A stretch of DNA of 64,000 bases from Bacillus fungorum (GCF_002746455.1 NZ_NWUW01000013.1:62001-126000); one strand, 5' to 3'. Shown: positions 43,867 to 57,493, counted from the first letter of the stretch. Made by a program: numbers and translations. Notes: generated from the sequence alone by a model not told the origin.

Positions 43867-45165
43867 CTATTCCCCTTCCCGCTTTAAACTGCACTCCGGT
43901 AAACAAACGATAAACTTACACCCTTTTCCAGTTTCATTGTCTTCTAATCTTACTTCTCCGCCGAGCTCTGTTACCATTTCGTGTATGTAAGAAAGTCCAA
44001 TTCCTGTGGACGGTGTTCCCGTTTGATCATACTTTGAAGTAAATCCGGGCTTAAACACTAATTTCTTATACTTTTGTGTAATACCAGGGCCATCGTCAAT
44101 TACTTCAAAGATTACATGTTGATCTCGTTTATATAACTTAATATTAATGAGACCTCTATCCTCAATTGCTTCAACTGCATTGGCAACTAAGTTATTAAAG
44201 ATTGATAAGACTGTATAGACGTGATATGCAGCGTGCTCACCTTCTATATATTTAGAAAATCGTATATCTTTTTCTAACATTCCAGCATACTTCTCATTAA
44301 TTCTCACAATCATTTCCGTAAGCTCATGTCCTTCTACGTACTCAGCCACATTTTTATCTAATAATAATTTGGACAACCCTGCAAAAATTCTTTGATTATC
44401 TTTTTTTATTTCATGTACTTCCCCTGCTATTTTCAATGCTGATTTACCATTCAAATCATCGATTACTTGTAAATTCCGATATAATTGATACGCTTCTTGT
44501 GTAATTAATTCCGCATTTTGTAACGTTTTTTTCAAATGAACAGATTCTACATATAAATTAGAAAGATGCATTAACATATTTTCATTTTCTTTTCGAACTT
44601 GGGATTCTTTTAATTTTGTTTCATATAAGTTCATCATATTTAAAAATCCAAGTGCAAAGAAACTGCGAAAAATAGCAATAATAATTAATTTATTTACTTC
44701 AGAAACTGTTATCGTTGTCCCAAGGACTAACATATGATAAAACGTTAGCTCTGACATACTTGCGATAATTTCAATTGAAATTCCAAGACATCCAACGACT
44801 ATTGGCTTCTGGTGAAATTTATTTACCCTACAAAGCGAAAAAAGAGTTCCATAAATAAAATAATAAAAGAATACAGGATAACGCAAATAAAATGATTCTG
44901 TCATATGGAATGAACCTTGCAATACCCAGTCAAGACATACTCGGAATAAGACTACTGATATACCAATAAGAATACCTGCAGCTGCTGCTGGTACTCTTCT
45001 TAAAAATAGTAATAAAAAGAAAAATAGCGGTGTCCCAAAGCTAACACGAAACGTGTCGTTAAAAGGATGAAAATTAAGCTCTCCAGCAATCGGAACAACG
45101 ACCATTAATATAATTAAAAGGGACATATCATTCTTCCATAATTGATTCCAATTCAAAGTTGCCAC
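43867..45165 (-). CDS. glnK: Sensor histidine kinase of GlnK (YcbA) type
   Basis: 432 residues with six or so N-terminal helices, a coiled linker, the phosphoacceptor candidate in KIAGEVHEIKKDNQRIFAGL, and a GHKL ATPase with NNLVANAVEAIE (N box), VIDDGPGITQKYK (G1) and TGIGLSYIHEMVTELGGEVR (G2). It precedes the response regulator gene by 2 bp. By homology to the B. subtilis pair it responds to glutamine. Substrate sensing is inferred. Confidence 0.85.
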   Translation of the reverse strand: MATLNWNQLWKNDMSLLIILMVVVPIAGELNFHPFNDTFRVSFGTPLFFFLLLFLRRVPAAAAGILIGISVVLFRVCLDWVLQGSFHMTESFYLRYPVFFYYFIYGTLFSLCRVNKFHQKPIVVGCLGISIEIIASMSELTFYHMLVLGTTITVSEVNKLIIIAIFRSFFALGFLNMMNLYETKLKESQVRKENENMLMHLSNLYVESVHLKKTLQNAELITQEAYQLYRNLQVIDDLNGKSALKIAGEVHEIKKDNQRIFAGLSKLLLDKNVAEYVEGHELTEMIVRINEKYAGMLEKDIRFSKYIEGEHAAYHVYTVLSIFNNLVANAVEAIEDRGLINIKLYKRDQHVIFEVIDDGPGITQKYKKLVFKPGFTSKYDQTGTPSTGIGLSYIHEMVTELGGEVRLEDNETGKGCKFIVCLPECSLKREGE

Positions 45166-45196
45166 TTCCTATGCATTTTTTCAATAGTATAAATGA

Positions 45197-45232
45197 AAAC
45201 CCGCTTATAATTATAAACGGGCTTTATTTTTT
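45197..45232 (-). terminator. Terminator after aspartase/malic-enzyme remnant
   Basis: GCCCGTTTATAA...TTATAAGCGGGTT on the minus strand with only moderate T tail. Confidence 0.65.
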
Positions 45233-45235
45233 ATT

Positions 45236-45722
45236 CTAACCTTCTCTATCGCTTTTATTTGGCGATACTCCGGCTTCCACATCGCTTCTTTCACTGCCAT
45301 CGTACATAATATCGTGATCATTTAAGTTCTCTCTTGCAACACCTTCTGCAACGGCAACTTTCGCTACTTCAATTGCAACCATTTCCGAGATATTACGTAA
45401 CTCTTCAACTTTTGGCATAACAGGGGTTACTTTCCCTGGCATAATAGACGAACCTGGTTGACGAGCTGGCAACATAATTTCTGCTAAACCAACACGTGGA
45501 CCTGATGCCATTAAGCGAAGGTCATTCGCAATTTTAGACATATTCATCATACATACTTTAAGTGCTGCTGATACTTCTGTATAAGCATCCGTATTTTGCG
45601 TCGCATCTACTAAATCTTCTGCACCAACAAGCGGTAATCCACTAATTGTAGCTAAAATGTGTTACAACGGCTTCAATATATTCTGGATCTGCATTTAAGC
45701 CTGTACCAACTGCAGTTGCCCC
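45236..45722 (-). pseudogene. Fused remnant: aspartase middle joined to malic-enzyme C-terminus
   Basis: The minus strand reads aspartase sequence [17 protein letters not shown], one extra T shifts the frame near 45660, then [20 protein letters not shown] and the catalytic loop [13 protein letters not shown]. At about 45405 it changes to [20 protein letters not shown], which looks like the C-terminus of a malic enzyme. The aspA-maeA order is what I expect downstream of ansA in this group, so a deletion joined the two. Neither enzyme can be active. Confidence 0.8.
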
Positions 45723-45947
45723 CAGACTCCTCCGCCACAGCATTTTGGTCAAGTAACTCTTCTTCCTCTTGTTGATGGAGGAATCGCTATTACTCAAGGT
45801 ACTCAAAGTGCTTATGGTGACCTAATGTGGCCTAAACAAAATATGAAAAAATCAGCTGATGAATTACTCCAATTTGTGGAGAACAAAGATCGAAATTGGA
45901 TTGATAAATATAATAATAAAATTTTTAAAAAACGCCCATCAAAATAA
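45720..45947 (+). pseudogene. C-terminal fragment of an unidentified protein
   Basis: An open frame without start runs PPPQHFGQVTLLPLVDGGIA, then ITQGTQSAYGDLMWPKQNMK and a basic tail to TAA 45947. It abuts the aspartase remnant at 45720-45722. I do not recognise the family; it is clearly coding in character and 5'-truncated. Confidence 0.5.
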
Positions 45948-46045
45948 TAATTCTTTGGAACAACATAACAAGAATATATAATTCAAGATTTTTTGACATA
46001 AGCTTATTTTCTTATGAAACACACACTACTTGTCCCTTTAAATTA

Positions 46046-46084
46046 AATAACCTGAGTCCATGTAAGTATAGAACTCAGGTTGCT
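46046..46084 (+). terminator. Hairpin downstream of the fragment
   Basis: AACCTGAGT...ACTCAGGTT with a 14-nt loop and a weak tail. Confidence 0.55.
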
Positions 46085-46203
46085 TAGTTGCGCTTTTTTA
46101 ATACTGTCTACTTGACAGGGTCACTTCATAATACAAGCTTCTTGCTTTTTATAAAATAAACATCTTTTTTAGATTGACACTACCAGAATTTCGTAAAAAC
46201 TTC

Positions 46204-47697
46204 TTACTGAAGTCCTTTCATAAAACTTTGAATTTTTGTTGATAGCATAAATAAGACTATACTTACTAATATAGATAAAGTTCCAATAACGCCAAAATAA
46301 ATTATTTCTGTAGCAGGATCGTATAATTTCACAACCTGTGCATTTATAGCTTGTGCAGATGCAGTAGATAAAAACCATAAACTTATTGTTTGTGCTGAAA
46401 AAGCAGCCGGAGCTAATTTTGTTGTTATGGATAACCCTGCAGGTGATAAACAAACTTCACCAATTACTATTAATAAAAAGCTAAGAACTAACCAAATAGG
46501 GCTCACAAGAGAATCCGTGCCATTTATATAAGCCGGTAAAATCATAATTAAAAACGAGAATCCAGCAAATAATAATCCAATAGCAAATTTTTTAGTAGTA
46601 GAAGGTTGATTTTTATTCAGCTTTACCCAAATCCATGCAAATATTGGTGCAAGTGTAACTATGAATATAGGGCTTAATGATTGGAACCATGCAGAATGTA
46701 TCTTAAATCCTGCAAATTGCAATTGAGTCCTTTGATCAGCATAAGTTGCCAAAATAATTGCACCTTGTTCTTGTATAGCCCAAAATATGGTAGCTGCAAT
46801 AAATAACGGGATATAAGCAAGAAGACGAGAACGTTCAACTTTAGTAGTTTTTGGGCTACGATACATGTAAATGAAGTAACAAGTAGGAATAATAATTCCT
46901 AAGATACTAATTAAAAAAGTGAAACGATTAATAGTCAATAAACCTGTCGGTATTGTAATAGCACATAAAATAATTATTACGGCTAAACTTATGCTAAAAA
47001 GTTTAACAGTTTTTTTTCTTTCGATATCCGTTAAAGGATTCGGTACTTGGGTACCAACTAAACCAAGATTCTTTTTTTTCGTAAAAACAAATAACGTTAA
47101 ACCTATTATCATACCAATTGCCGCGACTCCAAAACCAAGATGGAAATTATATTCTTGACCTAATGTACCGACAACCAAAGGAGCCACAAGCGCACCTAAA
47201 TTAATACCCATATAGAAAAGACTAAATCCAGAGTCTCGACGCGTGTCTGACTCACTATATAAATTCCCAACCATGCTTGAGATATTTGGTTTTAATAAAC
47301 CTGTTCCGAGTATTAAAAATAACATAGAAATAAATAAAGTAATAATACTACCAGGTAACGCTAGAATCAGGTGGCCAATCATAATTAAAACTCCACCCCA
47401 AAATACGGTTTTACTTGCACCAAGTAGACGATCTGATATCCAACCTCCAATAACACTGGACATAAATAACAAGGATCCGTAAATTGCCATAATTGAAGTG
47501 GCAGTAGCTTGATCAATGCCTAATCCACCTTTTGAGATCGAATAATACATATAGTAAAGTAAAAGGGCTCTCATTCCATAATGAGAAAATCTCTCCCAAA
47601 ATTCTGTGAAAAATAAAGTAAATAAACCTTTAGGATGGCCTAAAAATCCTTTTTGTGGAATACTCTGAATAATTTTGTTTTTTTCTTCTAAATCCAT
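46204..47697 (-). CDS. dtpT: Proton-dependent di/tripeptide transporter (POT family)
   Basis: 497 residues, about 14 helices. Both PTR2 signatures are visible: TEFWERFSHYGMRALLLYYM Y near residue 30, and SLFYMGINLGALVAPLVVG near 163. It imports di- and tripeptides with protons. GGAGATAAC precedes ATG 47697. It lies between the ansA remnant and the aspartase remnant and may have inserted into, or been brought to, that operon. No regulator sites recognised. Confidence 0.92.
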   Translation of the reverse strand: MDLEEKNKIIQSIPQKGFLGHPKGLFTLFFTEFWERFSHYGMRALLLYYMYYSISKGGLGIDQATATSIMAIYGSLLFMSSVIGGWISDRLLGASKTVFWGGVLIMIGHLILALPGSIITLFISMLFLILGTGLLKPNISSMVGNLYSESDTRRDSGFSLFYMGINLGALVAPLVVGTLGQEYNFHLGFGVAAIGMIIGLTLFVFTKKKNLGLVGTQVPNPLTDIERKKTVKLFSISLAVIIILCAITIPTGLLTINRFTFLISILGIIIPTCYFIYMYRSPKTTKVERSRLLAYIPLFIAATIFWAIQEQGAIILATYADQRTQLQFAGFKIHSAWFQSLSPIFIVTLAPIFAWIWVKLNKNQPSTTKKFAIGLLFAGFSFLIMILPAYINGTDSLVSPIWLVLSFLLIVIGEVCLSPAGLSITTKLAPAAFSAQTISLWFLSTASAQAINAQVVKLYDPATEIIYFGVIGTLSILVSIVLFMLSTKIQSFMKGLQ

Positions 47698-48038
47698 TAT
47701 GTTATCTCCTTGATGTATTAAGTATTATTTTAGTATAATATAAATGTTTTGAATTTAAAACAAGATTTTATACTTTTACATATAGGAATGTAATTTTGCA
47801 GACACTTAAATTGATTCATCGTTTCAATATTATTCTTATATGTTATTGAACTCTATCCGCAACCTGTAGGATTACGTATGAGTCTAAAATAAAACTAACG
47901 CCTACTCAGTTAACAAATTATATTTTAGGAACCGTTCTCTTATCGAAGCTTATTCAGAATTGCTCCTCTGGCAATTCTAACAGTAAGTTCCTATTCAATA
48001 TAAAGATTAACCTCTTTAACGAACCCCACACTTTTTTT
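47698..48038. other. Intergenic gap, one hairpin
   Basis: AGAATTGC...GCAATTCT (about 47957-47979) is the only clear stem. It lacks a T tail. No gene seen. Confidence 0.5.
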
Positions 48039-49025
48039 CTACCTATCCTTATCAGATAGAATCGTTAAATCACTTGCTAAAGGAGTTTCAATAATTTCTT
48101 TGATTTCTTTTAATTTATTGGTTTGTCCAAGTGTCCACATCAGTTTAGCCATGATGGCTTCCGTATTCATATCACCTGATAATATGACTTGATGCTGCGC
48201 CACTTTCCGTCCCACTTCATAAAGAAGTATATCTTCCCCCTCCTCCAAGCATTGAGTAGTAATTACTACAGCAATTCCCTCTTCAGTCAGCTCTTGCATC
48301 TTAGAAAGCAAGTTCCTTCCTTCAAAAGGTAATCCGCCATTACCAAAGCTTTCAATAATGATCCCTTTATACAAACCTTTTAGACAATCAAATATCTCTG
48401 GCTTTGTACCTGGAAACAATTTCAGAAGAAAAACATCTGTACATAAGCTAGTATTTATTGAAAGTTTATCACTAGTAGACATTGGCTTCCAATGATATTT
48501 AACTTCATTTTCATTTACTTCAGCAACATATGGCGAGTTCACACTTTCGAACGCGTCATAACTTTTTGTTCGCATTTTAACGGCTCTTGTCCCAATTATG
48601 ACCCGTCCATCAAAAACAATAAACACACCACCAATATCCTCACAAGAAAACCTAAGGGCATCAGCTACATTTTTCTTTGCGTCCGTTTTTTTAAAACTGA
48701 TAGGAACTTGGGATCCTGTTAAAACAACTGGCTTACTTAGACCTTGTAGCATATAGGACAGCGCGGCAGATGTATAAGCCAAGGTATCTGTACCATGTGT
48801 AATTACAAAGCCATCATATTTATCATAATGATTAAAAACTGCATTAGCCATTTCTATCCAGTGCTCAGGCTGCATATTAGTACTGTCCATATTCATTAAA
48901 ATTTTGCAATCTATTTCTATATTTAGGGATGACTTAGGGAAATAATGTAATAATTCTTCAGCAGATAACCCCGGAACAAGTCCTTCATTCACAACACCTC
49001 CATACAGTGCATACTCGACTTTCAT
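48039..49025 (-). pseudogene. ansA: Type I L-asparaginase, 5'-truncated, first catalytic threonine absent
   Basis: From residue 15 on the protein matches Ans[41 protein letters not shown] (second catalytic threonine) and [15 protein letters not shown]. The family N-terminus with the catalytic ATGGTIAS loop is replaced by [13 protein letters not shown]. No ribosome site precedes ATG 49025, while GGAGGTG lies inside the frame at about codon 10, as if the natural start region was deleted between its own ribosome site and residue 18 or so. Likely inactive. Divergent from ansR. Confidence 0.75.
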
Positions 49026-49172
49026 TCGCTAAATGCGTATTTATATTAATTATTATAGAACTAAATTTATAATAATCAAGGTTTTGTATTCAATACGCGT
49101 ACTCTTTTACCTATTCTTATCTATTTCTCTATGTTATAATTAATTCAATAAAAAAGATGGGGTATGAGACAA

Positions 49173-49511
49173 ATGTTGGAACGATTATCTGAATTAAGAA
49201 AAAATCAAAAGTGGTCCTTACAAGATACAGCAGATCAACTTGGGATTGCCAAAAGTACCTATGCTGGATATGAAACTGGTTACAGGTGGCCTTCATTACA
49301 ATCTTTGTCAAAGATAGCAGATTTATTTGATACATCGGTAGATTATATTTTAGGTCGGACTGATGATGCACGGAGTAAGGATATTATCGAGATTACAGAA
49401 CTCATGAAAAATCCAGACAAAACACTCTCAATAGACGGGGAGTCACTTTCAACTGATGAAATAATCGAATTTATTGCTTTTGTGAGGAGTAAAAGAGAAT
49501 TAAAATCTTAG
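49173..49511 (+). CDS. ansR: XRE-family repressor, AnsR-like
   Basis: 112 residues: N-terminal HTH (MLERLSELRKNQKWSLQDTA, then IAKSTYAGYETGYRWPSLQS) and a C-terminal tail LSIDGESLSTDEIIEFIAFV RSKR very like B. subtilis AnsR, the repressor of the ansAB asparagine-use operon. ATG 49173 is 10 nt from GGGG; an ATG at 49164 is too close. It is divergent from the truncated ansA, as in an ans locus. The gene itself looks intact although its expected targets are damaged. Confidence 0.85.
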   Translation: MLERLSELRKNQKWSLQDTADQLGIAKSTYAGYETGYRWPSLQSLSKIADLFDTSVDYILGRTDDARSKDIIEITELMKNPDKTLSIDGESLSTDEIIEFIAFVRSKRELKS

Positions 49512-50496
49512 AGAATAGAAAAGCTTTTATCTACATTTAAAAATTTGTAGAACTCTTATGATGGAACCCATACATAATTAAAATATATAATCACATGAGA
49601 TTTTAATATATAAAAATTTATTAATATAAGTGCAACATGTACCATAAACTTATTTGTAACAGATGAGCGAGGAACCTTACTCCCATATACCATTTCACCG
49701 AATTGTTCTATCGCTGTAGCTGCAAATAATGTCTAGCTCATTTAGTATAATTGCTTAGGAGATACTCCTGCTACATTTTGTTCAAGTTCATTTGAAGCTA
49801 ACTTCTATTATTGTATTAATTACTAACAGATTTTATTAAAGCTAGATTTGAGCTCCCCCCACTTAACATGCTAACGAACTGTTTAAAGTTGGAGAAAGAC
49901 CGAAGCATTCCTCAGCTTTATAAGTAGGCAATTTCCGTAGCCCCTAGGGTTAGAAGCCTTAAGGCCTCTTTTCTCAAATCTCCCCCTGCATTCACATCTC
50001 TATCATAATACATACCACAAGAAGAGGACTTCTATTCACAGAGGTCCAGATTTTTCACGTCTTTATTTTTATTGCCCCATTGTGAACAAAGTTGAGAGCT
50101 AGCGAAGGTTTTGGACACCACGACCACTTTTTCCTATATCACTGTCCCTTGTACACAAGCATCGTTCTGAATTGTGACCAAGATAACTTCTTAAATCGCT
50201 TTCGCTAATTATGATTAAAAAATAACAGAGGGATTTACGAGACATGAATGCCCACCTATTGAATTTATCGTTCCCCCTGGAAACACAGTCACACGTGTTC
50301 TTGAAAATATGACCAGAATTATTATAAAACAAGAAGGAGATATTTTTACGCAAGGAACATATCTTTTAAAGTGCTGTCCAACATACTACTAATATCCTAA
50401 TACTACCTAACAGATTAAGATACTCGCCTCTTCATACAACACCATATGTATATTTTGTTATTCGTTTATGATTTCATACAAAAAAGGAGTGAGAAT
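49512..50496. other. Decayed region of about 1 kb with gene fragments
   Basis: No intact gene. On the plus strand 50260-50390 reads PPIEFIVPPGNTVTRVLENM and then TQGTYLLKCCPTYY before a stop. Earlier pieces in other frames include [20 protein letters not shown] (about 50100-50165). They look like parts of one small beta-rich spore or appendage-type protein broken by frameshifts; an Ena-core (DUF3992-like) relation is possible but weak. On the minus strand 49580-49745 has an unrecognised open stretch (AATAIEQFGEMVYGSKV). Confidence 0.45.
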
Positions 50497-50820
50497 ATGC
50501 CAGCTTCCATATCAGGAACTGTATTTAATGATTTCAACGGTAATGGAATATTAAATCGTGGTGAACCTGGGATTCCGAATGTCTTTGTTGGTGGTATATT
50601 ACAGCCGGGAGCCGACCCAAATGCGAGAATAGACATTGAAACACTCGCTGTTAGTGAAACTCGTACCGTTCAATTCAATGTTAAAGATGTAGGTAACTAG
50701 TGTTTTATTTCGAATACAGCAGAAGTTACCTTTTGCCTTGATCAAACTGTGAAAAGTAATCGAACTTTAACAATTGTATGTTGTAAAAGTTTACATTATT
50801 CAGATTCAAGTGGTTACTAG
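50497..50820 (+). pseudogene. SdrD B-like surface protein, internally deleted with a nonsense TAG
   Basis: ATG 50497 after AAGGAGTGAG starts MPASISGTVFNDFNGNGILN RGEPGIPNVFV, an SdrD_B/Cna-B type opening with the D-x-N-x-N calcium loop. It then jumps to GADPNARIDIETLAVSETRT, which looks like the end of a different repeat, so the middle is lost. TAG at 50698 interrupts, and the frame continues CFISNTAEVTFCLDQTVKSN to TAG 50820. A CAG-to-TAG change fits. Confidence 0.7.
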
Positions 50821-51215
50821 TTATCTATTTGTCCACGTTCAAAAGTAGTAAAATGGAATTAGCTCATACTTATCCTCCTTGTAAAAGGTTGTGTGGTAAC
50901 TTCTATTTTACACGAATCGAGGTGGGCTTTTTTGTTTTGTCTTTAGGTACTGCACTCAATAATACAAATAAATATTATCTTTACCTTAAATTTTTGTAAC
51001 TACTCAGCCATACCCTTAATTTAGCAGTTTAGTAGCAGGTACATATAGTTACCTTTCGTTTTCATAAGGTGGCTGAGCGGTTACGTTTATTTTTTAAACA
51101 ATTTCCTCGGCTTCATAATTTACTGTTACTCTTAGTTCGAAAGTTAATCTTCCATATCCAATATATATTCTCTATTTCCTCACTCTTCCTTATCCATTTT
51201 TAACCAGACCGCTCT
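50821..51215. other. Intergenic gap of about 400 bp
   Basis: No convincing gene or hairpin terminator. It separates a convergent surface-protein remnant from the collagen-like cluster. Confidence 0.5.
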
Positions 51216-52073
51216 TTACCCAATCTGCATAATATTAATGTTTGCCGCAACAAATTTGATTTCCTTTAGTGTTTTATTTACTAATTTTAAATAATTAGGA
51301 CCAGTTCCTGTATTAAACACAGCAGATCCAGCACCACCGGATCTAGATGTACCATCCGTAAGAGGAGGCGCGACTGATAAACTTTGCTCTAAAGGCACAT
51401 CATTTAAGGTTAATTGTACTAAAACAGGTAAATTAGCTTCCAATGGGCATTCAATAAAATTATAGGAGGCAAAATAAGTGGCATTAGGGGCTAATTCAAT
51501 ATAAGTGGGGTTAACTGAAGAGAAAATAATACCACTACCATTATTTACTTCATCCTCTACAAAAGGAACAGGTTTATCAAATTCAACGTTTACATATCCA
51601 TAACCAGCTACAGCAGCGTTGTTTTTTGTAATTGGAAGATTTCCTATATCACTTAAATCCGAGATTCGAATATTAGCACTATTAAAGTTCACACCGTTTA
51701 CACCAGAGGGGGGAAATACAAAAAGCTGCATGATGCTAGGATTAGAACTAGCAGGGGTATTAAATATAGCACCACCAGACACACCCGTTACAAGATTACC
51801 TGTTTCTGACGGGAAGGACGTTGTTTGAGACCCTGGAACAGTCCTTCCATTTAAGCGGAGTGATACAGACACGACTTGATTTGGGGCTGGCAAACCAAAC
51901 TCAGCATTGTACTCCACAAAATAGGTATGATTTGGGGCGAGTAAAATATTTGATCCCCCCTGCAAACTAATCGTTGTTCCATTCCTTACAATCGTAGAAA
52001 GTATTGCTGGTGATCCACCTGAGGCTATAGAGCCACAACCTCCAGCACATCCAAAATCAGCATTACTTGCCAT
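51216..52073 (-). CDS. Stalkless protein with two tandem BclA-type C-terminal domains
   Basis: 285 residues from ATG 52073 (AAGGTGAG upstream). A short Gly/Cys-rich start (CAGGCGSIASGGS) is followed by two beta-sandwich domains of the BclA C-terminal (C1q/TNF-like) type. The first has ILLAPNHTYFVEYNAEFGLP and VSVSLRLNGRTVPGSQTTSF; the second has IELAPNATYFASYNFIECPL and VLVQLTLNDVPLEQSLSVAP. There is no collagen region and no N-terminal helical module. It is the last gene of a four-gene run (gap 52 bp). It could form pseudo-trimers or co-assemble with the stalk proteins. Confidence 0.8.
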   Translation of the reverse strand: MASNADFGCAGGCGSIASGGSPAILSTIVRNGTTISLQGGSNILLAPNHTYFVEYNAEFGLPAPNQVVSVSLRLNGRTVPGSQTTSFPSETGNLVTGVSGGAIFNTPASSNPSIMQLFVFPPSGVNGVNFNSANIRISDLSDIGNLPITKNNAAVAGYGYVNVEFDKPVPFVEDEVNNGSGIIFSSVNPTYIELAPNATYFASYNFIECPLEANLPVLVQLTLNDVPLEQSLSVAPPLTDGTSRSGGAGSAVFNTGTGPNYLKLVNKTLKEIKFVAANINIMQIG

Positions 52074-52124
52074 AATAATTCTCACCTTTCTATCTAAAAA
52101 ATTGTCTTGTAATCAACATAAAAT

Positions 52125-53333
<1,209 letters not shown>

Positions 53334-53346
53334 TTATTTGTTACTA

Positions 53347-54537
<1,191 letters not shown>

Positions 54538-54569
54538 TTATTTGTAAATAAGTTTGCAAATGAATAAAA

Positions 54570-55745
<1,176 letters not shown>

Positions 55746-55787
55746 TTTTTTATCCTCCTTTCAGTAAAAAAACAAACGGTTTTTTAT

Positions 55788-55815
55788 TAGAATATGTACA
55801 AGTGGACAAAGTCGT
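55788..55815 (-). promoter_or_regulatory. Sigma-K-like promoter of the collagen cluster
   Basis: CATATTCTA fits the -10 consensus CATANNNTA exactly (55788-55796). An AC pair lies 17 nt upstream (55814-55815), as in the AC-N16/17 consensus. This suggests late mother-cell expression. Confidence 0.55.
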
Positions 55816-56608
55816 TCTTGGCTAAATAACTCATTTTAATTTTTTTCAGAATATTACAGGGAATAAGCATACTGTTTCAGAGAGAGTTCCCTACCATTTC
55901 ATTCCTCTTTATTTCTTATAAATACTTACCATAATTTTTTCCATAGAATAAAAAAATCATGGTAATATCTTTCTAACTCCCACTTCCGCCCCAAATTTTG
56001 TACAAATCTTTATTTGAATAGAGGGAATGCCAGTTCTTATAAAATAATTTTTATAAACATTTTCCTAAATCCCCTCACCATATACAGCTTCCTATCTTGT
56101 TTTTCTATACTAATGTTTTACGGAATCTGTTTGTTTTTTTATTGTTTATCGTCCAATTGAAGATATTCTCTTATATTTTCTAAACGCCCCTTCATTTAGA
56201 ACGTGTATTAGTCTGTGGACAAATTCATGTACAATCATTAGGGAGATTGGATTTCCTATAAACTCCGTTCGCGTTGCCTGCATGCTTGATATTTTATTTT
56301 TAAAAATACGCTACCAAATATTAATACTGTCCTCGAAAACACTTCAAACGTAAAGACACTTTGGAGTGTAGCCAAGGTGTCTTTATTATTTTTCGGTTCT
56401 ATATTGTTTACCTTCTTCATATACTAACAATGCTGATGCCATCAGTTATTTTATATAAAGAAAGAGTATTTCTCCATCCAACCGGAAATACTCTTTCTTT
56501 AGCTTTATTGTTCATATTAACTTAAAATATTATATATAGTACTATTGCAAGTGAAATAAGGAGTTTATTTCTTTATACTATTAGAAAAAGAGCTTTCTTC
56601 ACTTAACT
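55816..56608. other. Gap of about 790 bp, two terminator-like hairpins
   Basis: Hairpins AAGACAC...GTGTCTT (about 56352-56385) and GAGTATTTC...GAAATACTC (about 56462-56498, with flanking A and T runs) are present. No coding sequence recognised. Confidence 0.5.
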
Positions 56609-56945
56609 GCATCCTAATTGTTAGACACATAATCTAACAATTGGAGGTGCAGTTTTTCTATTGCTACCGTCGCATTCGTGATGAGTTAAGGAATCGTAGT
56701 CAGAAAGTGAATCACAAGAAGGTGCAATGCAGTAATGGAGAATTTCTTTGGGATCATGAAGTCGGAATTCCTCTACATAAAAGAATTTGAAAGTGTAGAG
56801 CATTTTAAAATAGAATTAGAAAAATATATAGATTATTATAATAAGAAACGGATTAAGGCAAAATTAAAAATGAGCCCGGTACAATACCGGACTCATTTGA
56901 ATCAAGTAGCCTAATGAAATAACCGTGTCTAACTTTTAGGGGTCA
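56609..56945 (+). mobile_element. IS3-family (IS150-like) element, internally deleted, ends kept
   Basis: Left end TGCATCCTAATTGTTAGACA and right end (reverse) TGACCCCTAAAAGTTAGACA form imperfect inverted repeats. Inside are YRRIRDELRNRSQKVNHKKV, from the OrfB start, and SEFLYIKEFESVEHFKIELE KYIDYYNKKR, from its C-terminus with the last part of the DDE region. OrfA and most of the catalytic domain are missing. At 337 bp with both ends present it is a MITE-like derivative that a full-length relative might mobilise. Confidence 0.78.
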
Positions 56946-57077
56946 CTTCACTTTTTCAGTTTACTTCACATATACATAATCTTTATTTTTCCTTTTTCAT
57001 GTCTCCATAAATAAAAATAATAATGAGTCTTTTATTACCGTAATAAATTATAATTTTATACCAAGAAAAATGCTATT

Positions 57078-57434
57078 TTACTCGAAATAATTCTCATCAT
57101 TTTGAACTGAACTTATAGGACTAGTAATTGGGCTACTAACTAAATCTAATACATTTTCTAACTTGAATTGCAAAAGCATTTCTTGCTTAATAACCGTTTG
57201 CAACGTTTGCCTTACACTATTATTTAATATTAACAGATTCGGCAACGTCACTGGTGGAGGTGTAACACCAGTGTTTAAAGTCCCTAATAAAAATTGAATT
57301 TTTTCTGCTTCACTATTAATAATATGAGCTAATGCCAGTTCTTCAAGAGCAATAGAAGCTACTATTAAAGAAATGGATTGACCTGGCGTAACTGCTATTG
57401 TCGGAGTTATATTTGGAATATTCGCTTGAGACAT
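57078..57434 (-). CDS. Solo helical module protein, no collagen stalk
   Basis: 118 residues, ATG 57434 (GGAAG upstream). Almost the whole protein is the N-terminal module of the neighbouring collagen-like proteins ([62 protein letters not shown]), then a short tail SSPITSPISSVQNDENYFE. The module is mostly helical and lacks signal or membrane segments. Either it works alone, for example as an assembly partner for the same module in the stalk proteins, or it lost its stalk. It has its own sigma-K-like promoter. Confidence 0.78.
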   Translation of the reverse strand: MSQANIPNITPTIAVTPGQSISLIVASIALEELALAHIINSEAEKIQFLLGTLNTGVTPPPVTLPNLLILNNSVRQTLQTVIKQEMLLQFKLENVLDLVSSPITSPISSVQNDENYFE

Positions 57435-57466
57435 ACTCATCTTCCTCTCTTTTTTTAAATTCCATA

Positions 57467-57493
57467 CACTGTATGATTTTTTAAAGAAATTGT
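57467..57493 (-). promoter_or_regulatory. Sigma-K-like promoter of the solo module gene
   Basis: CATACAGTG (57467-57475) matches CATANNNTA at all but the last base, with AC 16 nt upstream (57492-57493). Confidence 0.45.
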
